Source: Vagococcus allomyrinae
Lineage (GTDB): Bacteria; Bacillota; Bacilli; Lactobacillales; Vagococcaceae
Direction: 5' to 3'
Length of the DNA: 44,000 nt
Assembly: GCF_017829975.1 (NCBI RefSeq)
Contig: NZ_JAEEGA010000027.1
Span: forward strand, 1-44,000
Both the position numbers and the translations under genes were made by a program. The notes below the pieces were generated by a model, which searched no databases, had not been told where the DNA came from, and saw only the letters and a list, made by a program, of their open reading frames with translations. This document shows positions 7,409 through 16,067 of the stretch, one piece after another; position 1 is the first letter of the stretch; each line of letters starts with the position of its first letter.

Positions 7409-7723
7409 ATGAAAGTGTCAGATTTGAAAAGACAATTAATGCTGCAAGTTGATTTAAATGATCAAATGGAAGTTGAAAAAGTTGAACGGTACATTGACTT
7501 AATCAAGCTTTACTTAAAAATGAATTCATCTATTACAAAGCATGGCGCGATGATTGAGATTGAAAACGGGTCTCAAAAATACATGAAACCTAACCCCGCA
7601 ATTGCTGAAAAAGTAAAACTTTCTCGTGCAATTATTGCTCTTGGAAAAGACCTTAATTTAGATGTATTGAATAAAACAATCACCAGTACCGAAGAAGACT
7701 ATTCGGAGGATGATTTAGTATGA
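7409..7723 (+). CDS. Phage terminase small subunit, P27 family, 104 aa
   Basis: The product is helical with LIKLYLKMNSSITKHGAMIE and KYMKPNPAIAEKVKLSRAII, matching the conserved (Y-x-K-x-NP-x-x-x-x-x-x-x-L) segment of P27-family small terminase subunits, which recognise phage DNA and hand it to the large subunit. AGGGGGGG and AGGACA precede the ATG. It overlaps the large-subunit gene by four bases. The 125 bp gap before it may hold the phage cos or pac site, but I see no diagnostic motif. Length is slightly short but normal. Confidence 0.85.
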   Translation: MKVSDLKRQLMLQVDLNDQMEVEKVERYIDLIKLYLKMNSSITKHGAMIEIENGSQKYMKPNPAIAEKVKLSRAIIALGKDLNLDVLNKTITSTEEDYSEDDLV

Positions 7724-8955
7724 TTCATCAAAAACACGTTGATTATTATATCCAGCAGTACTGTGATGGAAAGATTAAACTCAATAAAGAGCGTATCGAA
7801 TTAATTGAGTATTTGGAACGGGATATTTTATCACGAGATGATTTGTATTTTGATGATAAAATGATTGATGATTGCATTGCCTACGGTGATAAATGGTATT
7901 TTGAAATGCAGCCATTCCAAAAATTTTTAATTGCCTTTATATTTTTGCATTTCAAGAAAAATGACCGAAACTTTTACCGTAAGTTTCTTTGGTTGTTCGG
8001 CCGTGGTGGTGGTAAGAATGGTCTGCTGTCTGTCGTTCTAAATTTTTTGCAGACAGAATTGCATGGCGTGAGGGAATACAATATTTCAATAGTGGCTAAT
8101 TCAGAGGACAGGCTAAGACTAGTTTTGAGGAAATTTAGAACACAATTAAACGAAATAAAGTTTTTACAGAAGGCCTTTGAATGTGGTAAGTCTAAAATTA
8201 TGTCCAAAAAGATTGACAGTGTTATCCGGTTCGGGACTTCAAATGGTGATACCAAAGATGGCCTACGTGATGGTGCGGTTGCATTTGATGAGATTCATCG
8301 TTATGAGAGTAATAAGGACGTCAAAGTTCATATTAGTGGTCTAGGTAAGAAAAGAAATCCTCGTGAGTTCTATGTTGGAACTGACGGTTATGTTCGTGAA
8401 GGATTCTTGGATAATATGAAAGAAAAAGCTAAAAGAGTATTGAACGGCAGCAGTCGTCCGAATGCTCTTTTTCCTTTTATCTGTAAATTGGATTCTGAGG
8501 ATCAGGTAAATGACTCAAATTTTTGGGAGTTAGCTAATCTAATGTTTCATCTTCCAATGAGCGATTACGCTGATGGATTGTTTGAAACTGTCATGGAAGA
8601 GTACGACGACTTAGAAGACGATCCAAGCAATAGAGAAGAGTTCATGACTAAACGGATGAACTTACCCGTAACCGAGCTAGAAAGGTCAGTAGCGAGCCGT
8701 GACGAGATGCTGAGGACAGCATATGAAGAACTCCATTATTCTATATACATTAAGAATAATGGAGTTAGTAAGATAGGTTTTACACCATGGTTATTAGGTG
8801 GTTACACTCCAGATAACATTGTTCAAGCTGTTCTGGTCGCTGGTGGTGCAGTATTAATTGACCAAGATCGCAAACAAATTACAGCAGCTAAGCAACAAGG
8901 AATTAATCATAATGAATTAGATGAAGAATTTACACCACCAAAAGGGGAAGACTAA
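7720..8955 (+). pseudogene. Truncated large terminase fused in frame to the tail of a pre-lysin gene
   Basis: Residues 1 to about 335 are the ATPase half of a phage large terminase: Walker A-like LFGRGGGKNG near residue 92 and Walker B VAFDEIH near residue 189. After VASRDEMLRTA the family sequence stops; the C-terminal nuclease domain with its acidic residues is missing. About 75 residues of other origin follow (a hydrophobic YTPDNIVQAVLVAGGAVLI, then a charged tail ending TPPKGED), and the endolysin begins two bases later. Holins normally occupy that slot, so the tail may be from a holin. An internal deletion removed portal, capsid, tail and baseplate genes. A perfect hairpin lies at the joint. 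The product cannot package DNA. Confidence 0.8.
8731..8764. repeat. 12-bp perfect hairpin at the prophage deletion joint
   Basis: CTCCATTATTCT (8731-8742) and AGAATAATGGAG (8753-8764) surround a 10-base loop, in the stretch where the reading frame changes from terminase to foreign sequence. Confidence 0.85.
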
Positions 8956-8957
8956 CT

Positions 8958-9761
8958 ATGTCCGATATTACACGTACAGTTGACTGGATGAAAACACGTA
9001 AGGGGAAAATTACTTACTCAATGTCTCAACGGTTAGGACCAAACTCATATGACTGTTCAAGTGCTGTTTTTAATGCCTTGATTGCTGGTGGATTTTTGCC
9101 ACAAGGTTCTTTTATTGGAAATACTGAAACACTGTACAGTTTAGAAGGTAAGTTACTTATTCCTATTGGTCCGTCTCAAGCCGCCTATGGCGATGTGTTT
9201 GTGTCTGGTGTAAAAGGTGGGTCACTTGGTTCAGGCGGTCACACAGGTATCTTTATTGATAATAAAGCGATCATACACTGTACGTATGGTTATGGTAGTA
9301 ACAACATGGCAATCACTCCAGCATATCAATGGATGGGTGACTATTCTGGATTACCAGTTCACTATTACAGACTAAAAAACAGTGGAGGTATTATCATTCC
9401 AGAAGGTGAGAACAAACCACAGATGACTATTTTAGTTGTTGATGGTTATTGGGGGCTTGCGACTTCTAAGAGAGCTCAAGAGTACTTTGGTTGTGCGATA
9501 CGTGACGGGATCATTAGCCACCAATTTAAATCTGCTCACAATCAATTTATCCACTCAGCTCAATTTGATCAATCATTAATTGGTTCTGATTTAATCAAAG
9601 CTATGCAAAAATGGCTAGGGATTAAAGTGGATGGTTTAGCTGGCCCTCAGTTTGTAATAGCCTTTCAAGCCAAAATGGGGACGATTCAAGACGGTATAAT
9701 CAGTTCACCGTCAGATTGTATCAAAGAGTTTCAACGACGCTTAACCGCTGGTAAATTATAA
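8958..9761 (+). CDS. Phage endolysin, Amidase_5/NlpC-P60 type, 267 aa
   Basis: Residues 1 to about 140 form a peptidoglycan amidohydrolase of the Amidase_5 (NlpC/P60-related) type: YDCSSAVFNAL supplies the catalytic Cys, GGHTGIFID the His, and an AYGDVFV strand precedes it. The C-terminal half (DGYWGLATSKRAQEYFG ... SDCIKEFQRRL) looks like the wall-binding region of lactobacillal and enterococcal lysins, with internal repeats of W-x-G and QxxF patterns. It has no signal peptide, so it would need a holin, which is lost or reduced to a fragment upstream. It begins two bases after the fused terminase frame and is preceded by GGGGAAG. The protein looks complete. Confidence 0.85.
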   Translation: MSDITRTVDWMKTRKGKITYSMSQRLGPNSYDCSSAVFNALIAGGFLPQGSFIGNTETLYSLEGKLLIPIGPSQAAYGDVFVSGVKGGSLGSGGHTGIFIDNKAIIHCTYGYGSNNMAITPAYQWMGDYSGLPVHYYRLKNSGGIIIPEGENKPQMTILVVDGYWGLATSKRAQEYFGCAIRDGIISHQFKSAHNQFIHSAQFDQSLIGSDLIKAMQKWLGIKVDGLAGPQFVIAFQAKMGTIQDGIISSPSDCIKEFQRRLTAGKL

Positions 9762-9810
9762 GGTAAAGAGAATTAACCAAAATGTGATATAATTAATGAG
9801 AGGTGATAAG

Positions 9811-10467
9811 ATGACTGAAAAAGATATGTTAGATATAATAATAAAATTAATATTTTCTAGCTTACCTGGATTCTTTTCTTATTTTTATTTACAAGAAGTA
9901 GATATTTTACAATTAAACCGAAACAGGGACTCGGAGAATAAATTGGTTTTACTAAGTTTTTCATTTGTGAATATTGGATTAGGTTTATTAATGTTTCAAA
10001 TTAAATGGATTAACGAATTTCCATTATTTGTTAGGATTATTATCGTAGTACTTATTTTAATATTAGTGACAATGATAGTGTATCCTTGGATTATTTGCTT
10101 TGGGAAATATGTTATTAACCTAATTCGAAGTGACTCAGAATTAGGCGCTCAAACTTATAAGTCTGATTGGAAAGCGTTGATGACTACGGGGAACAGTAAA
10201 AGAATATCAATTTTTGATTTCTCAGGGAATCATGTCATATCAGGGTTTACTGATAAAATCCCCAATGATATTCAATTTGATTATTTTTTATTGGTTATGC
10301 AAAGTGAATACATTGATACTGATAGTAAGTTAACCGAAGCGGAAGTAACGGAGCAGTATGAAAAAGCTGTAAAGGATGATAATGGTAAATATTTTATATT
10401 TGTTGATATGGAGAAAAAATATAAAATTCACGTTTATGATGATAAAAAGAAAGGAAAAGATAACTAG
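9811..10467 (+). CDS. Membrane protein of the prophage lysis end, 218 aa
   Basis: GAGGTGA five bases before the ATG at 9811 favours that start over one at 9796. An N-terminal helix with SSLPGFFSYFYL and two more hydrophobic segments (about residues 45-65 and 75-105) precede a cytoplasmic domain of about 110 residues ending in a Lys-rich tail. The layout resembles DUF6338-type proteins found near lysis genes of prophages and in bacterial accessory regions; their function is unknown. It is transcribed from the lysin side and stops inside the loop of a bidirectional terminator shared with the convergent gene at 10464-10637. Confidence 0.65.
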   Translation: MTEKDMLDIIIKLIFSSLPGFFSYFYLQEVDILQLNRNRDSENKLVLLSFSFVNIGLGLLMFQIKWINEFPLFVRIIIVVLILILVTMIVYPWIICFGKYVINLIRSDSELGAQTYKSDWKALMTTGNSKRISIFDFSGNHVISGFTDKIPNDIQFDYFLLVMQSEYIDTDSKLTEAEVTEQYEKAVKDDNGKYFIFVDMEKKYKIHVYDDKKKGKDN

Positions 10468-10484
10468 TCTTTTCCTTTCTTTTT
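10444..10484. terminator. Bidirectional terminator shared by two convergent genes
   Basis: AAAAAGAAAGGAAAAGA (10444-10460) pairs perfectly with 10468-10484 around TAACTAG. Both stop codons, one per strand, overlap that loop. Confidence 0.9.
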
Positions 10485-10637
10485 AAATAATTGCTGCGTA
10501 TTTGGGTTGGGTGCATCATGTTGTACCGAATTTCGTTGACTAGATCGGTCAGAGTGTATAATCTCTTTAGATGAATCCCTAGAAAAATTATGACTCTCTT
10601 TGATCGGCTTCTGACCTTCTTTATGCTTGTCAGGCAA
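10464..10637 (-). CDS. Small hydrophilic prophage protein, 57 aa
   Basis: AGGAGG is placed eight bases before a TTG at 10637, so I choose that start over a GTG overlapping the ribosome site. The product is very polar, rich in Ser, Lys, His and Asn, with SVQHDAPNPNTQQLFKKKGK near its end, and is probably disordered. It resembles small proteins at the right ends of Gram-positive prophages, of unknown function. It converges on the gene at 9811-10467 and shares its terminator. Confidence 0.6.
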   Translation of the reverse strand: MPDKHKEGQKPIKESHNFSRDSSKEIIHSDRSSQRNSVQHDAPNPNTQQLFKKKGKD

Positions 10638-10733
10638 TATTTTCACCTCCTAAATAATAAGTAAAACTACTAGTTAATAATACCACAAATAGATATACAT
10701 AAAACCACAAAAAATAATAAATTGTAAGATAAT

Positions 10734-10777
10734 GACCTTAGCTTCTCTCTTAGTTGAGATGACCAAGGTCTTTTTTT
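10734..10777 (+). terminator. Terminator-like hairpin before the DUF7662-like gene
   Basis: GACCTT (10734-10739) pairs with AAGGTC (10765-10770), with weaker inner pairing, followed by seven T. Confidence 0.65.
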
Positions 10778-10820
10778 GGTTTATACTGATAGCATAGTAA
10801 AAATTGAAAGGATGAGTGTG

Positions 10821-11621
10821 ATGAGTAAATATTTGAACCTTGGTACATTTTTATCGAAGAATAAAAAGTTTAGTGTTGAGTTAACTTTTGAAGAAATAAA
10901 TAAGTTACTTCCACAAGGAAATGGGTTACCAGATACGGCACTTACAAATACAACCTGGTGGGCAAATAATAATGATGGACATTCTCAAGCAAACGCATGG
11001 TTAGAAAATCATTCAAAAGTTGTGAATATTGATTTGGAAGAAAAGAAAGTCATTTTTGTTAATACTGAACGTGAACCAGAACTAAAGGACAAGTTGTTTG
11101 CGTTAAAAGATATGGTTGATACAATTGCTGACGCTATAAATAAGAATGCAAATAAAGCAGCTTTATTTTGTGCATTGGCCATACCTGATATCTGTTGCCA
11201 AATTGAGTACGGAAAAAGTAGATCTTCAGGAAAGGATTATGAAAAATGGTACGATGAAAATATTTTTGAATATGAATATCCTAATCGCAGTGAGGATGAA
11301 AAGAGTAATGGTTTTAGAAAGATGAATCAGTTAGATGGTCAAATTATCTATTTGATAAGGTGTAAATTATTTCATGAAGGAAGCAAGAATCATGCAGAAG
11401 TTGAAAAGGCATTAATAGAAAAATATGAGGCTGAAAAACGTGGAAAAAAAGTTACTCTTTCTTTTAACTTACATGCGGAAGGAGATGTCACAGGGTATAG
11501 TTGGAGTTGGGATAACGAAAATTTTAACGTAAGTATATACATTAGTCCTAAGTCAATGGCTGAAAATCTAATGTGGACGGCAGAAGGGGTTCTTCGAGAT
11601 TATAAAATAATAAAAGGTTAA
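10821..11621 (+). CDS. DUF7662-like N-terminal domain protein, 266 aa
   Basis: AAAGGA lies eight bases before the ATG at 10821. Residues about 20-65 (FEEINKLLPQGNGLPDTAL, TWWANNN, HSQANAWLE, KVVNIDLEEKKVIFV) match the DUF7662 pattern of a short helix-strand module with conserved WW.N...HSQA.AWL, often found in nuclease or restriction-related proteins. The C-terminal two thirds are not recognised; DGQIIYLIRCKLFHEGSKN looks like an R-x(n)-H helix of HEPN-type proteins, which is only suggestive. It lies between the lysis genes and the tRNA, the usual place for prophage cargo genes, so a defence or exclusion role is possible. Confidence 0.6.
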   Translation: MSKYLNLGTFLSKNKKFSVELTFEEINKLLPQGNGLPDTALTNTTWWANNNDGHSQANAWLENHSKVVNIDLEEKKVIFVNTEREPELKDKLFALKDMVDTIADAINKNANKAALFCALAIPDICCQIEYGKSRSSGKDYEKWYDENIFEYEYPNRSEDEKSNGFRKMNQLDGQIIYLIRCKLFHEGSKNHAEVEKALIEKYEAEKRGKKVTLSFNLHAEGDVTGYSWSWDNENFNVSIYISPKSMAENLMWTAEGVLRDYKIIKG

Positions 11622-11947
11622 TTGTTTACCTACTGTTTTTACTCTGCGTAATCAAGTTGTAATTTTATCTTGCCAAGAAGTGACGACTAATATAAATAAA
11701 TTAATATTGAATTTTATGCAAAAAAATACTGACTTCTTTTAAAAGAAATCAGTAATATTAGTATTTTTTACACCTTCGCTAGTGATCTCATACGCCATAA
11801 TTTTAGGGCACGTTAGGGGCACTTTCTTTTAAAAGGGCACCAAATGGGCACCTGTTTTTTTCCACTTCTAAAATATTGCTTTCCCTTTATATCGACGTTT
11901 ATGCTATAATAATCCATGAGAGAACACTACTATTTTAATGCTCAAAC
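11622..11947. other. Prophage right edge, no complete gene
   Basis: The stretch holds an A/T-rich 28-bp near-perfect palindrome (11727-11754) nested in A and T runs (11721-11769), a likely bidirectional terminator, then a region with four GGGCAC motifs (about 11806-11851) that may be part of an attachment region. No integrase gene is present here, and I find no second copy of the tRNA 3' end on the left side of the prophage. Confidence 0.45.
11721..11769. terminator. Bidirectional terminator-like palindrome
   Basis: TACTGACTTCTTTT and AAAAGAAATCAGTA pair with one mismatch; flanking AAAAAATACT and AGTATTTTTT add an alternative outer stem. Confidence 0.6.
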
Positions 11948-12018
11948 GCGGCCTAAGGGAATCGAACCCCTGTCTCAAGAACCGGAATCTTACGTGATAT
12001 CCACTACACTAAGGCCGC
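11948..12018 (-). tRNA. tRNA-Arg (anticodon CCG)
   Basis: On the minus strand the acceptor stem GCGGCC pairs with GGCCGC, the D arm is GTG...CAC, the anticodon stem TAAGA/TCTTG carries loop TTCCGGT with anticodon CCG, and the T arm has GGTTCGATTCC. CCA is not encoded. tRNA-Arg genes are common prophage attachment sites, and the gene's 3' end faces the prophage remnant, which fits integration there. Confidence 0.93.
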
Positions 12019-12031
12019 AAGCACATAAATT

Positions 12032-12060
12032 AGTTTACCCAATTATTGAGTAAATAGCAA
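12032..12060 (-). promoter_or_regulatory. Promoter of tRNA-Arg
   Basis: On the minus strand TTGCTA (12055-12060), a 17-bp spacer and TAAACT (12032-12037) end 13 bases before the tRNA 5' end. Confidence 0.7.
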
Positions 12061-12108
12061 GTGTATTTTTATATTATTCTCTCGGAATGATAGAAAGAAG
12101 TGGAAAAC

Positions 12109-13437
12109 ATGCAATATAATCAAAATTTGAGCCAGCAACAGAAGCAAGTTCAGAAGATGGCCATGACTCAACAACTGCAGCAATCCATTCAAATGCTTCA
12201 ATATAGTACCGATGATTTGCTAACTTTTTTGGAAAGCAAAGCGTTGGAAAATCCTTTAATAGATGTCAAAATAGAAAGTGACTATGCAGATTTGCCAATT
12301 CGTCATACCTCAAAAAAAAATTATGAAGGACCCGAGACAAGTTACCTCAATCAAATTCCGGATAGAGGGATGTCGTTATTTGAATCCCTTTTAGCTCAGA
12401 TTCATCTAAATTATCGGGATACCTATTTACGACAATTGATCATCTTTTTTACGGAATATGTCGATGTCAATGGCTATTTAACGATTACCTTGGAAGAAGC
12501 GGTTCGTCAAACAGGCGCTGACTACATTCAGATGTTGGATGCCTTGATCTTGTTACAGCAATTAGATCCTGCAGGTGTTGGGGCTCGTGACTTGCAAGAA
12601 TGTTTATTGCTACAAATTGAGCGGGACAATGAAGCACCACCATTGGCCTACGTGGTAATTGAAGAAGAATTTGAAAATTTTGCTAATCGTAAATGGAAAG
12701 AAGTAGCAAATCGCTATGGAGTTGATTTGCCGACTATTCAAGAAATCCATGACTATATTCAAAGCTTGAGCCCGTTTCCTGGGGCGGCTTATGGTGAATC
12801 GACAGAACAGTACATTAACCCAGATTTATTGGTCAACATCAAAGGTGAGACGATCGAAGTCCTTTCTACCCGAAGTGGGGCACCGGTGATTGAGTTTCAG
12901 CAACGTTATTTTGATAAAATGGCGGAAACCGGTGATCGAGAGGTCAAACAATACATCAAAGAGAAAAAAGCTGAGTTTGATTGGATTAAACGCAGTGTAA
13001 CACAACGTGGAGACACGATCTTGCGAGTGGGGACCGAAATTGTCAGTCGGCAGGCGGCCTTTTTTCTAGATACTGAGCGACCTCTAAAGCCGATGACGCT
13101 AAAGGAGATTGCAGAAGAACTTGAGATTCATGAATCAACGGTCAGCCGAGCGGTAAATGGCAAGTATTTGCAAACAAAGTTTGGCGTTTTTGAATTGCGG
13201 TCCTTTTTTACCACGGGACTATCGCAAAATAGTGACGGAGAAGAGGTTTCTGCGGCTGACGTCCAAACGAGAATAAAACAACTAGTAGAACATGAGAATA
13301 AAGCTAAACCACTGTCTGACCAAAAAATTGTTGACATGCTCCAGTCTGAAGGTGTTGAAATTTCTCGCCGAACAGTGGCAAAATATCGTGACATTTTAGG
13401 AATAGCTGCCTCAAGTAAACGAAAACGTTATGATTGA
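12109..13437 (+). CDS. rpoN: RNA polymerase sigma-54 factor, 442 aa
   Basis: The N terminus is the Gln-rich activator-interacting region I (KMAMTQQLQQSIQMLQYS, then LLTFLESKALENPLID). The core-binding region follows, then a helix-turn-helix (LKEIAEELEIHESTVSRAVN), and the RpoN box near the C terminus as SRRTVAKYRDILGI. All sigma-54 landmarks are present at normal length. A GTG at 12100 is an alternative start, with its ribosome site poorly spaced. In lactic acid bacteria sigma-54 with LevR-type activators drives mannose-class PTS operons. Its position just before cggR-gap is conserved in enterococci, from memory. It is ended by its own terminator. Confidence 0.95.
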   Translation: MQYNQNLSQQQKQVQKMAMTQQLQQSIQMLQYSTDDLLTFLESKALENPLIDVKIESDYADLPIRHTSKKNYEGPETSYLNQIPDRGMSLFESLLAQIHLNYRDTYLRQLIIFFTEYVDVNGYLTITLEEAVRQTGADYIQMLDALILLQQLDPAGVGARDLQECLLLQIERDNEAPPLAYVVIEEEFENFANRKWKEVANRYGVDLPTIQEIHDYIQSLSPFPGAAYGESTEQYINPDLLVNIKGETIEVLSTRSGAPVIEFQQRYFDKMAETGDREVKQYIKEKKAEFDWIKRSVTQRGDTILRVGTEIVSRQAAFFLDTERPLKPMTLKEIAEELEIHESTVSRAVNGKYLQTKFGVFELRSFFTTGLSQNSDGEEVSAADVQTRIKQLVEHENKAKPLSDQKIVDMLQSEGVEISRRTVAKYRDILGIAASSKRKRYD

Positions 13438-13455
13438 TTTAGTGGCATAATAAAA

Positions 13456-13497
13456 CAAAAAGACGAACAATCCGATTTGGAAAGGTTCGTCTTTTTG
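13456..13497 (+). terminator. Terminator of rpoN
   Basis: AAAAAGACGAAC pairs with GTTCGTCTTTTT around a 16-base loop. Confidence 0.9.
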
Positions 13498-13622
13498 ATG
13501 GAGATTCCGTAGAGGTGAATAAGTTAGGGAAAGTCGAAAAGAGCTGTCTAATAACTCACAAACTTTCTCTGCGCAACTCTCTTGGATCGTTCGATTAATC
13601 GCGAAAAACTCAAAACCGAAAT

Positions 13623-13639
13623 TTCACAAGACTTGTGAA
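13623..13639. promoter_or_regulatory. Palindrome upstream of the cggR promoter
   Basis: TTCACAAG and CTTGTGAA are separated by one base, 38 bp upstream of the predicted -35 box. The symmetry suits a dimeric regulator; the order of half sites is the reverse of a Rex site, so I do not name the protein. Confidence 0.4.
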
Positions 13640-13676
13640 GAAAGGTTGAAGGATAATCAATTAAACTGTTTTTTGC

Positions 13677-13705
13677 TTGCTAAACTCTTTTATTGGTGTT
13701 ACACT
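13677..13705 (+). promoter_or_regulatory. Promoter of the glycolytic operon
   Basis: TTGCTA (13677-13682), a 17-bp spacer and TACACT (13700-13705) form a sigma-A type promoter about 130 bp before cggR, leaving a leader with the probable operator. Confidence 0.6.
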
Positions 13706-13782
13706 ATCCTTGTAAGTTGGTAGAGACGAAACAGTAAAAATAATTTACTTAAATTCGGATTTATCATTTTTTTTGGAATCGA

Positions 13783-13808
13783 TGGGTCACCAAACGACGC
13801 ACTTGGTC
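13783..13808 (+). promoter_or_regulatory. Probable CggR operator
   Basis: TGGGTCACCAAACGACGCAC followed by TTGGTC lies between promoter and cggR, as the CggR operator does in Bacillus subtilis. It has GC-rich half sites (ACCAA/TTGGT symmetry) in otherwise A/T-rich DNA. Assignment rests on place and composition, not on a tested motif. Confidence 0.4.
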
Positions 13809-13836
13809 ATTTTAAGTCCAACGAAGGAGTCCGACA

Positions 13837-14877
13837 ATGGAAAACCAATTAGAATTAATTGAAAAAATAGCTCCTGATGTCATGGATCTCGTTCAAGAGC
13901 GCTTTACCATTTTGCGTAATATTAACTGGATGTCACCAGTTGGTAGAAGGACATTGGCGATGAAGATGGGTATGACCGAACGAGTGTTGCGAACGGAAAC
14001 GGATTTACTTAAAAACTTACAGTTAATAGAAACATCCAAGAGTGGTATGACTCTTACAGCAGAAGGTGAAAAGGTCATGGTTGGGTTGGAGTCTTTAATG
14101 GGCAAATACTCAGGCATGAAACAAAAAGAGCGGAAATTAGCAGAATATTTTGGGGTTGAGAAATGCATCATTGTAGCTGGTGACAGTGACGATGAAACCA
14201 AAGTTTTGGCTAGTTTTGGTCAGATTATTTCTGAGTCCTTAAGTACCTTATTACCTGATAAAGAAAACGTCATAGCTGTCATGGGTGGCACAACCATGGC
14301 CGCTGTCGCTGAGAACATGACCATGTTAGATCATAACATTCGTAATAATGTTTTTGTCCCAGCCCGGGGCGGTATCGGTGAAACAGTCGATATTCAAGCG
14401 AACTCTGTCAGTGCGATGATGGCATCAAAGACAGGTGGCACGTCAAGACCACTGTATGTCCCAGAACGAGTGAGTCACGAAACTTACCAAAGTCTTTTGC
14501 AAGAACCATTTGTCCAGCAAGTTTTAGGTTTGATCGAAGAGTCAACTTGCGTTATTCACAGTATTGGACGGGCATTACATATGGCTGCAAGACGGGGCAT
14601 GAGCGAGCAAGAGCTTGTCATGCTAAAAAATAATGGTGCGGTGGCAGAATCATTTGGTTATTTTTTTGACGATGACGGTAAAGTAGTTTACAAGATACCG
14701 CGAATTGGCTTGCAATTAAAAGATTTGGAGAAAGTTCCATACATCTTAGCCGTAGCCGGCGGCAAGTCAAAAGCCAAAGCGATACACTCGTACATGAAAC
14801 ACGCTCCCCAACAAACTTGGTTAATCACCGATGAAGGGGCAGCCAACGAAATGTTAAAGTCAATCAATCTTGGCTAG
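13837..14877 (+). CDS. cggR: Central glycolytic genes regulator, 346 aa
   Basis: CggR is a SorC-family repressor of the gap operon whose DNA binding is relieved by fructose-1,6-bisphosphate. Residues about 20-75 form the helix-turn-helix (SPVGRRTLAMKMGMTERVLR), residues 90-340 the sugar-phosphate-binding domain with conserved IAVMGGTTMAAVAENM and PARGGIGE. GAAGGAG precedes the ATG. The gene comes first in cggR-gap-pgk-tpiA-gpmI-eno and thus autoregulates. A stem-loop separates it from gap. Length and domain order match the family. Confidence 0.95.
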   Translation: MENQLELIEKIAPDVMDLVQERFTILRNINWMSPVGRRTLAMKMGMTERVLRTETDLLKNLQLIETSKSGMTLTAEGEKVMVGLESLMGKYSGMKQKERKLAEYFGVEKCIIVAGDSDDETKVLASFGQIISESLSTLLPDKENVIAVMGGTTMAAVAENMTMLDHNIRNNVFVPARGGIGETVDIQANSVSAMMASKTGGTSRPLYVPERVSHETYQSLLQEPFVQQVLGLIEESTCVIHSIGRALHMAARRGMSEQELVMLKNNGAVAESFGYFFDDDGKVVYKIPRIGLQLKDLEKVPYILAVAGGKSKAKAIHSYMKHAPQQTWLITDEGAANEMLKSINLG

Positions 14878-14891
14878 AACACTAACACTTG

Positions 14892-14918
14892 ATTTTAAAA
14901 GGGTTCGCCCTTTAAAAT
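14892..14918 (+). promoter_or_regulatory. Stem-loop between cggR and gap
   Basis: ATTTTAAAAGGG and CCCTTTAAAAT pair around TTCG with one bulged A. In Bacillus subtilis the cggR-gapA transcript is cleaved here and a 5' stem-loop stabilises gapA mRNA; I infer the same role. Confidence 0.7.
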
Positions 14919-14955
14919 AAATAATTTTTCGATTTTCTAAAGGAGGAAATCTCGC

Positions 14956-15960
14956 ATGACAGTTAAAGTAGGTATTAATGGATTTGGACGTATTGGACGT
15001 TTAGCATTCCGCCGTATTCAAGAAGTAGAAGGTATTGAAGTAGTAGCAATCAACGATTTAACAGATTCAAAAATGTTGGCTCATTTATTAAAATATGATA
15101 CTACACAAGGCCGTTTCAACGGTGACGTGGAAGTTCATGATGGTTATTTCAATGTTAATGGTAAAGAAGTTAAAGTATTAGCTAACCGTAACCCTGAAGA
15201 ATTACCATGGGGCGACTTAGGTGTTGAAATCGTCTTAGAATGTACTGGTTTCTTCACTTCTAAAGAAGGCGCTGAAAAACATCTTAAAGGTGGCGCTAAA
15301 CGTGTTGTAATTTCTGCTCCTGGTGGAAATGACGTTCCAACAATCGTTTACAATACTAACCATGATATCTTAACAGGTAAAGAAACAGTTATCTCAGGTG
15401 CTTCTTGTACGACTAACTGTTTAGCTCCTATGGCTAAAGCTTTACAAGACAACTTTGGTGTTGTTGAAGGTTTAATGACAACTATCCACGCTTACACAGG
15501 TGACCAAATGACTCTTGACGGTCCTCACCCTGGTGGAGACTTCCGTCGTGCTCGTGCTGCTGCAGCAAACATCGTACCTAACACAACTGGTGCGGCTAAA
15601 GCAATCGGCTTAGTAATCCCAGAATTAAACGGTAAATTAGACGGGGCAGCTCAACGTGTTCCTGTTGCAACTGGTTCTTTAACAGAATTAGTGACAATCT
15701 TAGACAAAAAAGTAACTGTTGACGAAGTCAATGCAGTAATGAAAGCAGCAGCTAACGAATCTTATGGTTACACAGCTGATGCAATCGTTTCTTCTGATAT
15801 CGTAGGCATGACTTACGGTTCACTATTTGACGAAACTCAAACTAAAGTGATGACAGTTGGCGATGCTCAACTAGTTAAAACTGTTGCTTGGTATGATAAC
15901 GAAATGTCATACACTGCACAATTAGTTCGTACTTTAGAATACTTTGCTAAATTAGGTTAA
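14956..15960 (+). CDS. gap: Glyceraldehyde-3-phosphate dehydrogenase, 334 aa
   Basis: Catalyses NAD-dependent oxidation and phosphorylation of glyceraldehyde-3-phosphate in the cytoplasm. The Rossmann start [19 protein letters not shown], catalytic Cys151 in [12 protein letters not shown], and the HAYTGDQ and [15 protein letters not shown] segments are all present. AAAGGAGG lies before the ATG. Codon use is strongly biased, as expected for a very highly expressed gene. It is the first enzyme gene of the operon; a terminator-like hairpin after it may lower expression of the distal genes. Confidence 0.98.
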   Translation: MTVKVGINGFGRIGRLAFRRIQEVEGIEVVAINDLTDSKMLAHLLKYDTTQGRFNGDVEVHDGYFNVNGKEVKVLANRNPEELPWGDLGVEIVLECTGFFTSKEGAEKHLKGGAKRVVISAPGGNDVPTIVYNTNHDILTGKETVISGASCTTNCLAPMAKALQDNFGVVEGLMTTIHAYTGDQMTLDGPHPGGDFRRARAAAANIVPNTTGAAKAIGLVIPELNGKLDGAAQRVPVATGSLTELVTILDKKVTVDEVNAVMKAAANESYGYTADAIVSSDIVGMTYGSLFDETQTKVMTVGDAQLVKTVAWYDNEMSYTAQLVRTLEYFAKLG

Positions 15961-15989
15961 TTAGAACGAAGGTTTTAATGACTGAACAG

Positions 15990-16027
15990 ATAAGCGGGGA
16001 AGCATCGCGCTTCTCCGCTTATTTTTA
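15990..16027 (+). terminator. Partial terminator between gap and pgk
   Basis: ATAAGCGGGGAAG and CTTCTCCGCTTAT pair with one G-U, followed by TTTTTA. Because pgk follows in the same operon it probably acts as an attenuator or mRNA 3'-end stabiliser. Confidence 0.75.
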
Positions 16028-16067
16028 TGAGGCACATTAGATTTACAACTACTAGGAGGTTAGCTGA

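Noticed and set aside
4100-11947. A left attachment copy of the tRNA-Arg 3' end for the prophage
   Set aside because: No stretch resembling GGTTCGATTCCCC was found on the left by eye, so I do not mark an att pair.
13623-13639. Rex-binding site before cggR
   Set aside because: The half sites are in the reverse order of the Rex consensus.
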